Origin: an uncultured Paracoccaceae bacterium
GTDB taxonomy: Bacteria; Pseudomonadota; Alphaproteobacteria; Rhodobacterales; Rhodobacteraceae
Length of the DNA: 64,000 nt
Assembly (NCBI GenBank): GCA_947500055.1
Contig: CANMQO010000001.1
Location: forward strand, 710,410-774,409
Reading direction: 5' to 3'
Shown: positions 27,046 through 36,113 of the stretch, piece after piece
Layout of the letters: each line of letters opens with the position of its first letter
How positions within the stretch are numbered: position 1 is the first letter of the stretch
Program-made: the position numbers and the translations under genes
The notes under the pieces: model-generated
The model's database searches: none
Told to the model about the DNA's origin: nothing
Seen by the model: only the letters and a program-made list of their open reading frames with translations

Positions 27046-29455
27046 CCTGCCGTTCCACCTGTCCTGTTGCCCCATCAACCGAGATTGTTTCACCATCCGA
27101 TATCCATTGCGTGGCGCCTTTCAAACCCACCACACAGGGTATCCCCAATTCGCGCGCGACAATGGCAGAGTGCGAGAGGAGCGAACCGCGCTCGACCACG
27201 ATGGCGGAAGCATTGGAGAAGACGGCGATCCAGCCGGGGTCGGTATGTCGCGCGACCAGAATATCACCGGGTGTCAGTGTTTCCTTGCGCGGGTCGCGGA
27301 TGACCCGTGCGGTGGCGGTTACCCGTCCTGCGGAACATCCCGTTGCAACCCGCTGTTTTGTCGTGTCTTTTTCTACCGCAACTTCGGTCCATACCGGCGC
27401 GATGGCAGGTCCGCGTAGCTCGATCCGTTCGGGCGGGTCGGGACGTTTGGCGGCTGCGTCATCTTCGGCCTTGCGCAAGGCCACCAGTGATTTGAGGTCC
27501 GGTGACAACCCAAAGCCTTCGACGGCGCCAAGGGTTTCTTGCGTTGTCAGATGGAACACATCCCGCGGGGCATCCAGCAGGCCGCGCGCAGCGAATTCAC
27601 GCCCAAGGGCGAGGAAGACCCGGCGCGAATAGCCAAAGATGCGGGTGCGTTCAAAACGCAGGTTTTCACGGTCACGGACGCGCGCTTTTGTCCATGTGAT
27701 GATCCATTTTGCGACCCGACGCCGGATCGGGTTCTTTGGAAAAAGTGCTGCCCAATCAGGGTCTTGCACCGTGTGATCCGGTGTAGGCGCGCGCATGGCA
27801 CTGGCGGCTATGGCCTGCAGCAGGCTTGTTGGGTCGTCACTGAGCGGGATGCTTTCCAGCTTCAGCTCTTCGGTGCAGCGGTCGCCGAATTTGTCCAGAT
27901 AGGATTGCACTTCGCGCCTGATCTCCGGTGCATCGTCAAGTGCGCTTTGCCCCTCGGACATCAAGCGTTCGGCCAGATCCGCCGCTTTCACCATATCGCC
28001 CATCCTGGCAATCCGTTGGGCGGGCTCTGCCGATATGATGTCGCCTTGTCCGATCATCACGTCATTATGCAAAAGCAGCCCATCCGCGCCGAGCCATTTT
28101 TCCATCAGATTGCGCGATGCGCCAAAGGCGATCATGCACAGGAAATCGTTGACCAGCGGCGCATCCCACCTGTCGAGCAGGGTGCTTTCGATCCGGCGGT
28201 ATTCTGCGGCGAGCGCCGTTGGCCCGGCCTTCCCTGGGTCAAACCCGCTATTGAGCGCGGCGTTCAGCCGATTGTTGAACCGCGACCGGGTTTTTGGCAG
28301 GCGGATTGCTTGCCATAGAAGGCCGCCGCCCACCTTGACCAGTTTGAGATATTCGCGAAGCCGCGCAATCCCACGTGCCGGGGGTGGTCCGATGTGATCT
28401 GTGACCTCTGCTGGCATCGGCGTGTCGACACCCATCATGGTTTCCATGTAGGCCCGGTTCAGCGAGAAACCGGGCAGCAGGGCCAGCGCCCGATACCAGT
28501 TGACGAGGTTGTAATAGACCCGCCCGTCAACCCGCCCCAGCATGTTGCCGAAGACAGGTGCGTTCTCTGCGATGGTTCTTTCAGGCACCCCCAACAGGGC
28601 CACAAAAGCCTGGTAGACCCGGGCATAGACATGGACTGCAAAGGAATAGGTCAGCGGGCTGACCATCCCCGGGTAGCTCTCAACGATATTGGAGTTGTCA
28701 AAGATCGTCAGGGCCGTGTCAGCTTTCGGGGCAGGTAAGAGTGTGGTGGTGATCGGGCGCGATTGCAGGATATGCAGCCCGTCTGCATCGAATGCCCATT
28801 CAATATCCTGTGCTGTGCCAAAAGCCGTTTGGGCCTTGCGGGCCAGTTCGGCCACTTGCATGGCCTGATCTTCGGTCAGGACCTCTGGCCTCGCGGGGGC
28901 TTTGATGGTGGTGCCGATCACCCAGTCCTCGCCGTCTTCCTCGCCTGACACCAGCCTTTCGCCCAATCCGTTGATGGCGGATATCACCACCTGATCCTGC
29001 CGCCCGGTCACCGGGTCGGCGGAAAAGGCGACCCCGGCGGCCGTGGCATCAATCATGTTCTGCACGATAACGGCGGGCCCTTCGGCGGCACCGCCCGATT
29101 TGACCGCCCGGTAGGTGGCGACGGTTTCGGAAAACCCGGATTGATAGACCTTTTGGGCTGCATCCCAGACATCGCCGGCGGCCACGTTCAACACAGTTTC
29201 GAACTGGCCAGCATGGCTGTGTTCTGCCCCGTCTTCCTGACGGGCGGAGCTGCGCACTGCAAAGGGGCCTTGCCCGAGTGCGGCAATTGCGTCGTCCAGC
29301 CCGTTCGCCGGTGCGGTTTTATCAAATGCCTCTATGCGGATGACAAAGAAACCCGGTGGGTTGAACCCGAATTCTGCAAGCCTGGCCAATGCCACGGCTT
29401 TGCCGCCGACCTCTTGCACGTTCGATGCCGCGTCTTGTGTGATGATATGCGGCAT
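27026..29455 (-). CDS. PEP synthase / rifampicin-phosphotransferase-like dikinase
   Basis: 809 residues from the ATG at 29455, whose A is shared with the TGA of the UbiA gene. N-terminal PPDK ATP-grasp domain (GGKAVALARL, AVRSSARQEDG, FSADPVTGRQD, IEWAFDADGLHILQSRPI), a long middle region, and a C-terminal swivelling phosphohistidine domain with the catalytic His762 in SLLSHSAIVAREL. This three-part order is that of rifampicin phosphotransferase and PEP synthase, but the middle lacks a recognisable PEP/pyruvate TIM barrel. Likely transfers the beta-phosphate of ATP to an unknown acceptor. Confidence 0.82.
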   Translation of the reverse strand: MPHIITQDAASNVQEVGGKAVALARLAEFGFNPPGFFVIRIEAFDKTAPANGLDDAIAALGQGPFAVRSSARQEDGAEHSHAGQFETVLNVAAGDVWDAAQKVYQSGFSETVATYRAVKSGGAAEGPAVIVQNMIDATAAGVAFSADPVTGRQDQVVISAINGLGERLVSGEEDGEDWVIGTTIKAPARPEVLTEDQAMQVAELARKAQTAFGTAQDIEWAFDADGLHILQSRPITTTLLPAPKADTALTIFDNSNIVESYPGMVSPLTYSFAVHVYARVYQAFVALLGVPERTIAENAPVFGNMLGRVDGRVYYNLVNWYRALALLPGFSLNRAYMETMMGVDTPMPAEVTDHIGPPPARGIARLREYLKLVKVGGGLLWQAIRLPKTRSRFNNRLNAALNSGFDPGKAGPTALAAEYRRIESTLLDRWDAPLVNDFLCMIAFGASRNLMEKWLGADGLLLHNDVMIGQGDIISAEPAQRIARMGDMVKAADLAERLMSEGQSALDDAPEIRREVQSYLDKFGDRCTEELKLESIPLSDDPTSLLQAIAASAMRAPTPDHTVQDPDWAALFPKNPIRRRVAKWIITWTKARVRDRENLRFERTRIFGYSRRVFLALGREFAARGLLDAPRDVFHLTTQETLGAVEGFGLSPDLKSLVALRKAEDDAAAKRPDPPERIELRGPAIAPVWTEVAVEKDTTKQRVATGCSAGRVTATARVIRDPRKETLTPGDILVARHTDPGWIAVFSNASAIVVERGSLLSHSAIVARELGIPCVVGLKGATQWISDGETISVDGATGQVERQDADIRD

Positions 29456-30360
29456 CAGATCAACCTCATGATGACAGGGGCAAAACCAGCAATGGCATAA
29501 CAGGCAAAGACCCACAGACCGGCAAGCGTGTCCATGCGTTTTTCTGCGATTTCGGTGGGGTTTTGGGCATAGCGCGCGGCAGCGTTAAGGCAGATCACCA
29601 GCAACGCACCGCCAAGCACAGCGTTGACCCAGAACACGCCTGTTGCAGCACCCACGCCAAGCAGGAGCGTAAATGAAATGGCGATGCAGATGCCCCAGAT
29701 CAGCGCTGCCTTATGCGGCTCCCAAAGACCGGAATAGGTGTCGACACCTGTGATCTCGTTTTCCGGCGCCCAAAGTTTGCGCCCGATTTCCAGAACGCAG
29801 CCATTCACAAATGAAAGCGCCAGAAACAGCCAGAGCCCTGCGGCAGCGCCGCCACCGGGCACCCATTCCAGCCCGGTCAGCAAGAGGTCGATCAACGGCA
29901 TGATTGCCATATGGCTGAGTAGGTATAGGACCGGTCGCGCCTTGAGCCAGGACGCGGCGCCAAATTCAAATGTCATCGCCGTCAACCAGGCCCAGACAAG
30001 GGCAAGCAGCCAAAGTGCTGGCGGATGCCAAAGCCAGACGGCCATGGCGCAGACAGGCAGGGAGGCGATGCCGAGGCTGATGATCAGGCGCAGTGACACC
30101 AGCCCGCGTGGAATAGGCCGGTTAGGCCGATAGCGCTGATCATCCTCAAGATCCTTGTATTCATCACAAACACGCATCTGGAAGAACAAGGTCATCGCCA
30201 CGACAAAACCGGCGATATAGGCCCCCCAGCCGGGCAGGGGCCGACCCGCCAGTTCTGCGGAAATTGTCACGCTTGCCGCAGAAAACATCGCCAGCAGCGG
30301 GCCGGTTTTCAGCAGCGGGAAACGTTCTTTCTGATAGGTCCAGAGGGCGGAAAAGCTCAT
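29455..30360 (-). CDS. UbiA family prenyltransferase
   Basis: 301 residues, eight or nine membrane segments. The first Asp-rich motif is DEYKDLEDD (residues 66-74), followed by RPNRPIPRGLVS, the hallmark of the family. The second motif is unusual: ENEITGVDTYSGLW in place of a DxxxD/KDxxDxxGD form. Overlaps the HMG-CoA reductase stop (ATGA). Expected to join a polyprenyl diphosphate to an acceptor in the inner membrane. Confidence 0.87.
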   Translation of the reverse strand: MSFSALWTYQKERFPLLKTGPLLAMFSAASVTISAELAGRPLPGWGAYIAGFVVAMTLFFQMRVCDEYKDLEDDQRYRPNRPIPRGLVSLRLIISLGIASLPVCAMAVWLWHPPALWLLALVWAWLTAMTFEFGAASWLKARPVLYLLSHMAIMPLIDLLLTGLEWVPGGGAAAGLWLFLALSFVNGCVLEIGRKLWAPENEITGVDTYSGLWEPHKAALIWGICIAISFTLLLGVGAATGVFWVNAVLGGALLVICLNAAARYAQNPTEIAEKRMDTLAGLWVFACYAIAGFAPVIMRLI

Positions 30361-31622
30361 CTGTGGCGGGCCAGGTTTTCATGGGCGCGTGTAAAATGCC
30401 CGGCAGCAATGGCCGCAACGATGGAGATTTCGCCGCAGAGGCAGGTTGCGGCGGCGACTTCCGCCAATGCGGCCCCGTTGCCCGCGCCTTTTAACCCCAG
30501 AATGTTCAATCCGGCCGACTGGCTTGGCAGCGATGTGCCGCCGCCGACAGAACCAACGAGAATGTTGGGCATGGTGACGCTGCAAAAGAGATCATCGCCG
30601 CGCGGTTCCATCCGGGTGATCCCCATCGCGCTTTCCGCCACGCAGGCTGCGTCCTGCCCGGTGGCGATGTACAGCGCTGCCAAACCGTTTGCGAAATGCG
30701 CCTGCGCGCCCAACTGGCCGGATAGATGTGAGCCGAGATTGGCGATTTGCCCGTAATCCAGCATCGCCTGCACTGTTGTTCCGAGCGTTGATTGCACAAC
30801 CTCTGCCGGTAATGTCACCGATGCGCTCACCTTGCGCCCGCGTCCGGTCACCAGCCCCAGAAAGGATGCTTTCTTGTCGCCGGAAAAATTCCCCTCGATA
30901 TACCATGATTTCATCTGCACGGGGCAGCGCGCGGCGATGTCTTCGCAAAGCGCGTTTGTGGCGATTGTAACCATGTTCTGGCCCGCCGCATCCCCGGTGG
31001 TATAGCGGCAGATCAGAAAGACCACATTGTTATCGACGACAGGTTCGACCGAGACCAGTTTGCCGTGGTTCGTGGTGCCTTCTGCGGCGGCTTTCAGGGC
31101 CTCAATCTCGCGCACGACCCATTCCACGAACAGTCCGGAATCCAGCAAAGTGTCAAAGACAAAGGCGGGTGTCCTGATCACGCCTTCATATAATAGCGCG
31201 GTGCTGATCCCGCCGGCCTTTGTGGCGGCGTAGGCGCCGCGCGCATAAGAGGCAACCAATGCGGCCTCGGTTGTGGCCATCGGAACATGGAAATCACCAT
31301 GGGCATTCAGCCCGTTGAGCCGCAATGGCCCGATGATCCCCACCGGCATTTTCACTGTTCCGATGAAATTTTCGATATTGGCGCTGTAGCGATCCGGTTC
31401 CGCCATGGTGAGCGGATCGGCCAATGCGACGCGATCCTCTGCCGAGGCGGTGTTGCCCAATCTATTCCAGTATTTATCAACCGAGGCGGCGCTTGCCCTG
31501 CGCACGGGCCGCAGCGTGGTGAATTCCGCATCGCTGGGCAGCATCTGTTGTTTGATCGGCTCCACGTCAAAGCGCCCGCGAAGTTTCTTCATCATTTCAA
31601 TAATGTGCGAAGGAATGGTCAT
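30357..31622 (-). CDS. Class I hydroxymethylglutaryl-CoA reductase
   Basis: 421 residues. All four catalytic positions of HMG-CoA reductase are present: Glu119 (MATTEAALVAS), Lys250 (NFSGDKKASF), Asp324 (YIATGQDAAC) and His414 (GHFTRAHEN). ENFIGTVKMPVGIIGPL and GSVGGGTSLPSQ are of the class I (eukaryote/archaeal-like) form. It would reduce HMG-CoA to mevalonate, but no other mevalonate-pathway gene is seen in the window. First gene of the seven-gene overlapping operon; a 77-base gap upstream should hold the promoter. Confidence 0.9.
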   Translation of the reverse strand: MTIPSHIIEMMKKLRGRFDVEPIKQQMLPSDAEFTTLRPVRRASAASVDKYWNRLGNTASAEDRVALADPLTMAEPDRYSANIENFIGTVKMPVGIIGPLRLNGLNAHGDFHVPMATTEAALVASYARGAYAATKAGGISTALLYEGVIRTPAFVFDTLLDSGLFVEWVVREIEALKAAAEGTTNHGKLVSVEPVVDNNVVFLICRYTTGDAAGQNMVTIATNALCEDIAARCPVQMKSWYIEGNFSGDKKASFLGLVTGRGRKVSASVTLPAEVVQSTLGTTVQAMLDYGQIANLGSHLSGQLGAQAHFANGLAALYIATGQDAACVAESAMGITRMEPRGDDLFCSVTMPNILVGSVGGGTSLPSQSAGLNILGLKGAGNGAALAEVAAATCLCGEISIVAAIAAGHFTRAHENLARHR

Positions 31623-31699
31623 CCGGTATCCCGCAGAAAGAATGATTTCTTATGCGTGCACCATGTCCTTATTATGACGACGGACGCAACCCGGACGGG

Positions 31700-32692
31700 T
31701 TACTTCAGCCCAGCCCGTGTGGCGGCCCGGTCAATTGCATCGATGACCATCCGGGGTTCGGCGTGATGCGGCATATGACCGATCCCCTCAAGCCGGGTCA
31801 GGCTGGCGCTGGGGACGATTTTGATCACCTCTTCGGCGTGGATGTGAATTGGGACCGTCGTGTCGTCGGTGCCGTGCACAATCTCGATCGGGAGCGTGAG
31901 TTCGGGATAGCGTTTCGAGAGTTCCACGACATGTGGTCGCAGCGTGTTTACCTGCCTTATGTTGGCCCGCATTGACGCCGTGCGCAGGGTCAGGCCCGCG
32001 CCGATGTAGTGGGCGTAACCTTCGGGTGCCGGTTGCGGCGCGAAGGTGCTGCTGATCCGGTCTTCGACCACACTTTGCGGCACCAGCGCCGAGATAAGCG
32101 GGATCGTTACCGCCCCGCCAAACGCGCTGCCATTGATCCTGTAGTAAGGGTCAAGCGGTCCGGGCCAGGGCATTGTCACACCCGCAAGCGATACAACGGC
32201 TGCCGCATTCACCGGGCTGTCATTCTCCAGCCCCTCAACCGCCCACGCATAAGAGACGATCCCACCAAAGCTGTGACCAGCGACAATCGGGGCAGTGATC
32301 CCGATCTTTTCCGCCGCTTCGCGCAGCATGCGCGCCTGATCCAGTGGTGCGTCACCGTCGGTGGCCAAAGCACCGGTTGCAACTGTGGGCACCTGGTCTG
32401 TGTATCCCAGGCCGGGCCGGTCAAAGATGGTGACGGTGTAGCGGTCGGTCAGCCGGTCCATCAGATCAAAGGTGAATTCGCGCAGGTTGCCGCCAGCCCC
32501 GTGCAGCAGGATCAGGTGCGGGCCAGATCCGCTTTGCACGTAATGCACCTGCCCACCCGTCACCTCGACAAACTGTCCAAGCGGTGGGTAGTTTTCCTCG
32601 GCCTGGGCGGCGCGATACTTGGTGCCAATGCCGGTGAGGGCAGCGCCCAGGCCGATGGCGAGTGCAGAAATGGTAAGCGCCTTACGTGCCAA
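31700..32692 (-). CDS. Membrane-anchored alpha/beta hydrolase
   Basis: 330 residues. An N-terminal hydrophobic stretch ([19 protein letters not shown]) acts as signal or anchor. Alpha/beta-hydrolase core: LLHGAGGN oxyanion region, nucleophile Ser in [10 protein letters not shown], acid in [10 protein letters not shown] and His in GIGHMPHH. Similar in layout to bacterial esterases and C-C hydrolases. Starts within the 3' end of metA (11-base overlap), so it is co-transcribed with metA and sits just ahead of the HMG-CoA reductase operon. Confidence 0.85.
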   Translation of the reverse strand: MARKALTISALAIGLGAALTGIGTKYRAAQAEENYPPLGQFVEVTGGQVHYVQSGSGPHLILLHGAGGNLREFTFDLMDRLTDRYTVTIFDRPGLGYTDQVPTVATGALATDGDAPLDQARMLREAAEKIGITAPIVAGHSFGGIVSYAWAVEGLENDSPVNAAAVVSLAGVTMPWPGPLDPYYRINGSAFGGAVTIPLISALVPQSVVEDRISSTFAPQPAPEGYAHYIGAGLTLRTASMRANIRQVNTLRPHVVELSKRYPELTLPIEIVHGTDDTTVPIHIHAEEVIKIVPSASLTRLEGIGHMPHHAEPRMVIDAIDRAATRAGLK

Positions 32693-33599
32693 TTTTGTCC
32701 AACTCGAAATGGGTGGTCTGGTAAATTTCGTTTATCCAGTTTCCATATAGGAGGTGCGCGTGACTTCGCCACCTGTTTTGCGGTTGTGCCGTTGGGTCAT
32801 CATCCGGATAGTAGTTCATCGGCACGTTAATTGGCGTGCCTTCGCTGACATCCCGGTCATATTCCTGCTTGAGCGTGGCGCTGTCATATTCGAAATGGTT
32901 GAAGATATAGAGCGCCCGGTGACCCGGGTCTTCGACCAGACAGGGACCGGCCTCATCGCTGGTGATCAGGGTTTTCAACCCGTGGCCCGCGTCAATCTCA
33001 TCCTGCCGCATTTCCGTCCAGCGGCTGACCGGGATCACGCAATCGTCAGAAAATCCGCGCAAGTAAGGCGAGGCGGGCACCATGTTCCGATGCCGGAAAC
33101 AGCCAAAGGCCTTGTGGTCCAGAATGTGTTTCTTGACCCCGTGAAAATAGTTGATCATGGCCATTCCGCCCCAGCACACCCCAAAGGTGGAATGCACATT
33201 GCTCTGGGTCCAGTCAAAGACCTGGGTCAGTTCGTCCCAATAGGTCACCTCCTCAAACGGGAGATGTTCAATGGGCGCGCCGGTGATGATCAGCCCGTCG
33301 AACTTCTGATCCTGCACAGCGCTAAAGGGTTGATAAAACTCGGCCATATGTTCGGCGGCGGTGTTTTTTGTCCTGTGTTCGGACATCCGGATCAGGCTGA
33401 GTTCGATCTGCAGCGGTGTTGCCCCGATCAACCGGGCGAACTGGTTCTCGGTCTGGATTTTCTTGGGCATCAGGTTCAGCAGCGCGATCCGCAAGGGGCG
33501 AATATCCTGCCGGGCGGCGGTGTCTTCATCAAGCACCATCACCCCTTCGTTCGACAGAACATCATAGGCGGGCAGGGCGGCGGGTAGTTTTATAGGCAT
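32682..33599 (-). CDS. metA: Homoserine O-acetyltransferase (MetA type)
   Basis: 305 residues. First committed step of methionine synthesis from homoserine. [28 protein letters not shown], nucleophile Cys142 in [11 protein letters not shown], and the His/Glu of [13 protein letters not shown] are standard MetA. Residue 111 is Glu (TGAPIE), the position shown in Bacillus cereus MetA to select acetyl-CoA, where Gly gives succinyl-CoA use. I therefore predict acetyl transfer despite the family name. Confidence 0.93.
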   Translation of the reverse strand: MPIKLPAALPAYDVLSNEGVMVLDEDTAARQDIRPLRIALLNLMPKKIQTENQFARLIGATPLQIELSLIRMSEHRTKNTAAEHMAEFYQPFSAVQDQKFDGLIITGAPIEHLPFEEVTYWDELTQVFDWTQSNVHSTFGVCWGGMAMINYFHGVKKHILDHKAFGCFRHRNMVPASPYLRGFSDDCVIPVSRWTEMRQDEIDAGHGLKTLITSDEAGPCLVEDPGHRALYIFNHFEYDSATLKQEYDRDVSEGTPINVPMNYYPDDDPTAQPQNRWRSHAHLLYGNWINEIYQTTHFELDKIGT

Positions 33600-33638
33600 C
33601 GGATGACTTCCTGGATCAAGGGAAAAGAGATAGGCGGC

Positions 33639-34502
33639 TTAGCTGCGCATCTCAAGGGCGTCAGCGATCATGCCAACAAAGCCCTCCGTATCCTTGACTT
33701 GTTCAACGGTCTTTTGCGGGACACTGATGCCCCATTTATCCGCCATCGCCTGATAGCGGGGTTGCCGATGTGCCAATGCCTTGGCAAAGGCCCAGCGGAT
33801 GAAATCATCCGGATCAACCTGATCCGGGTTTACGTTGAATTCCGCCAGATAGGCCTGCCATGTCGCCAGCAGGAAGGCCGGGTCATAAGACATCGGCTTG
33901 GGCTCTCTATCGAAACGGCGGATCAGTTCGGCGGTATGTTCTTCTGTCCCTTCAATCCAGACCATCAGTGTCTTGGACGCCAGATCGGTCAGGACGGGGT
34001 CATCTGGATCATTGGCATCTACCCATTCGCAGATCGACCCGCCTGTGTCGCAGACAAAATGCGGGTATTGATAAAGGTCCACAGCCCGGTCGATGAAATA
34101 GCCGGTATCATGCAGGGCCGCGACCTCAGCCTCCTGAAACTGGTCTTGCCGCCGCGTGTATTCATCCCAATCCAGCCCGCCCTTGGCCCGGTCACCGGGT
34201 TTACCCAGATAGGAGGACATCGGTTTGAGATCATCGAACGAGATGTTTGATCCGATATAGATCGAGTTCGAGCGTAAGAGTTCGCGCAGGAACGGCACCT
34301 TCATCGCCTCGCGCTTGGCGTTATCGGCGATTTTTTCGCCCATGTAACGCGTGCCGATCCGGTAATCGATGGAGTAGTGAAACCAGTCGCCCGTATCGCG
34401 CAGCATTTTCGACAGGTAGGTCTTACCCAGACCTGACATCGCAAAAAGCAGGACCCGTTTATGCGGCGCATTGCGCCAATCGGAGGCGGAGGCGTAAATC
34501 AT
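33639..34502 (-). CDS. P-loop NTPase of unknown function
   Basis: 287 residues. Walker A is AMSGLGKTYLSKML near residue 23, followed by a DWFHYSIDYRIGTRYMGEKI segment. A middle region (DTGYFIDRAVDLYQYPHFVCDTGGSICEW) and a LASKTLMVWIEGTEEH strand look like a kinase-type fold with substrate pockets. I recognise this as a conserved Rhodobacteraceae ATPase but know no activity. It is upstream of metA in the same direction, with a 39-base gap. Confidence 0.75.
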   Translation of the reverse strand: MIYASASDWRNAPHKRVLLFAMSGLGKTYLSKMLRDTGDWFHYSIDYRIGTRYMGEKIADNAKREAMKVPFLRELLRSNSIYIGSNISFDDLKPMSSYLGKPGDRAKGGLDWDEYTRRQDQFQEAEVAALHDTGYFIDRAVDLYQYPHFVCDTGGSICEWVDANDPDDPVLTDLASKTLMVWIEGTEEHTAELIRRFDREPKPMSYDPAFLLATWQAYLAEFNVNPDQVDPDDFIRWAFAKALAHRQPRYQAMADKWGISVPQKTVEQVKDTEGFVGMIADALEMRS

Positions 34503-34868
34503 GCGATTTGCCTAGCCGCAGATCCAGCAAACTGCCAGCGGTTTTTGACGGTTTTGCCCATATGACCCGTAAGCTGATGTTTTTAAGGCATGATCCGGGA
34601 CAGGGGGCCGTCGGCGTCGCGTCGGACATGCGTCGGACTTGTGTCGGGCAGTTTTGCACGGTGGGGTCGGGTTTTGTTAAGTGTTGAGGCTACCTGCGAA
34701 AGGCTTGCCAAATCGTGACCGCAGCGCACGGTCGCGCAAGTTTCTGGGTGCAGATGGCGCATCATTTTTCACACGCTTGAGGCGATTTGGGTGACCTGAT
34801 CCGTTTCTGATTCATTTCCCCTGCATTTCATCCTAAGGGTGATCGCAATCCGTAATGTAGATGAATGT
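34503..34868. other. Intergenic stretch with a possible phosphatase remnant
   Basis: About 366 bases between divergent genes. A 41-codon plus-strand frame at 34562-34687 begins MTRKLMFLRHDPGQ, which recalls the N-terminus of SixA-type histidine phosphatases but breaks off at once. Otherwise no gene, RNA or strong hairpin was seen. Confidence 0.35.
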
Positions 34869-35561
34869 ATGCTCCGCCGATCTCTTTTGACCTTATGCCT
34901 TGCTATCCTTCCATCCGTCGGGACGGGGCAAGAGAGGTTTTCGGTGGATCCATATGTTGTGGCATTGGATGAGCAGGTTGCGGGCGCGGGGTTGCAGGAT
35001 TACGCAAACCGGTGGTGGCAATGGGCCTATTCCATGCCACAACGCGACAGCCCGGTGCGTGATCAGGACGGGCGCCATTGTCAGATTGGCCAGGAGGCGC
35101 CGGTCTGGTTCTTGGCCGGTGGCTTTGGTTCGTCGAAAATCACGCGTGCCTGTACGGTCCCGTCGGGCCAGCATCTGTTTTTTCCGGTGATCAACATGAT
35201 GGCCTATAACAATCCGGGCGGGAACAATACTTGTGCCGGTGTCAAGCGCGCCGTTGCCCGTAACAATGACCGTTTTGTGTATATCCGCGTTTATCTGAAT
35301 GGATCGCGGATCGTGGATGCAGAGCGATTTCGCGTTGCGTCTGATGCGTGTTTCGATCCTTTGGCAAGGGTGCCGGCGAATGTCTTTCCGCCATCCTTTG
35401 CCCCTGCGGCCACGGATGGTTACTGGATCATGCTGCGCCCTTTGCCGGAAGGAACGCACGATCTGGCATTTCGTGCGTTCTATACCAGTAATGACGGATC
35501 CGAATTTGGCGAGATGGTACAGAATATCAACTATACACTGACCGTTCTGCCAGAGAGCTAG
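34869..35561 (+). CDS. Exported protein of unknown function
   Basis: 230 residues from the ATG at 34869 (MLRRSLLTLCLAILPSVGTGQE), a clear signal peptide. The mature part has four Cys residues (HCQIG, RACTVPS, NTCAGV, DACFDP), suggesting two disulfides, plus YANRWWQWAYSMP and a beta-rich C-terminus (YWIMLRPLPEGTHDLAFRA). I do not recognise a named family. Periplasmic or secreted. Confidence 0.7.
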   Translation: MLRRSLLTLCLAILPSVGTGQERFSVDPYVVALDEQVAGAGLQDYANRWWQWAYSMPQRDSPVRDQDGRHCQIGQEAPVWFLAGGFGSSKITRACTVPSGQHLFFPVINMMAYNNPGGNNTCAGVKRAVARNNDRFVYIRVYLNGSRIVDAERFRVASDACFDPLARVPANVFPPSFAPAATDGYWIMLRPLPEGTHDLAFRAFYTSNDGSEFGEMVQNINYTLTVLPES

Positions 35562-35563
35562 GG

Positions 35564-36025
35564 TCAGCCGTGCAGGACTGTTGGCCAATTGGCATTCGCT
35601 GCGGCGATCCGGGCAGGGATGTAGCGTTCCCATTTGCGCTGAATGCGTCGCGAGTAGTTGAGGTAGAGTTTGCCATCAACGATCTTCCACGCATGTGGCA
35701 CGGTGGATGCGGTATACCCTTCGCTGACCGCCCATGCGCAATAGCCGCCATATTGCGGGGCATAATCCTCGGGTGCGGCGGCAAAGGCCGCCCGGTTTTC
35801 TTCGCTTGAGAACCGCCATGTCACACCCATCCAGTCATGGGTGATATCCTGACTGCCGGGGACGGGTTCGCCTTGGGTGAAATACCCGACAACATCCGTC
35901 CCATCGACGGCTATGCCATCCTCGGCATAGACGGTTGCTATGGCCGCGTTGCCGGATTGACCGATCAGCGCGATTGCCGGCGTGGCTGCGGCGAATAGCA
36001 AGAGGTGGCGGCGTGTCAGTTTCAT
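35564..36025 (-). CDS. Exported YHS domain-containing protein
   Basis: 153 residues from the ATG at 36025 (MKLTRRHLLLFAAATPAIALIG). The start RRHLLL with a hydrophobic stretch is a signal of twin-arginine-like or Sec type. The mature part is a YHS-like domain: GVDVVGYFTQGEPV-type core (DVVGYFTQG), THDWMGVTWRFSSEENRAAF, PQYGGYCAWAVSEG and a C-terminal KAWK-like HAWKIVDGKLYLNY. Such domains are often metal-linked; role unknown. Stop is 2 bases from the convergent gene's stop. Confidence 0.85.
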   Translation of the reverse strand: MKLTRRHLLLFAAATPAIALIGQSGNAAIATVYAEDGIAVDGTDVVGYFTQGEPVPGSQDITHDWMGVTWRFSSEENRAAFAAAPEDYAPQYGGYCAWAVSEGYTASTVPHAWKIVDGKLYLNYSRRIQRKWERYIPARIAAANANWPTVLHG

Positions 36026-36113
36026 CTGGCGGTCCTTCATGATGCGTTTGAGACGCAATATGAAAGGGGGACTGCCATCGCGCCAGCCCCCACACATAGA
36101 TGTCATCGTGATG

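Noticed and set aside
26892..27632. 246-codon plus-strand open frame over the dikinase and DUF3419 genes
   Set aside because: Antisense shadow of G+C-rich coding DNA; Arg/Ser-rich composition, no motif, and both minus-strand genes have clear families.
30357..31622. Part of a standard mevalonate operon
   Set aside because: No mvaS, mevalonate kinase, phosphomevalonate kinase, decarboxylase or idi gene is adjacent.
34562..34687. 41-codon frame starting like a histidine phosphatase
   Set aside because: Only the first dozen residues recall SixA; the RHG motif is not complete and the rest is unrelated, so it is at most a remnant.
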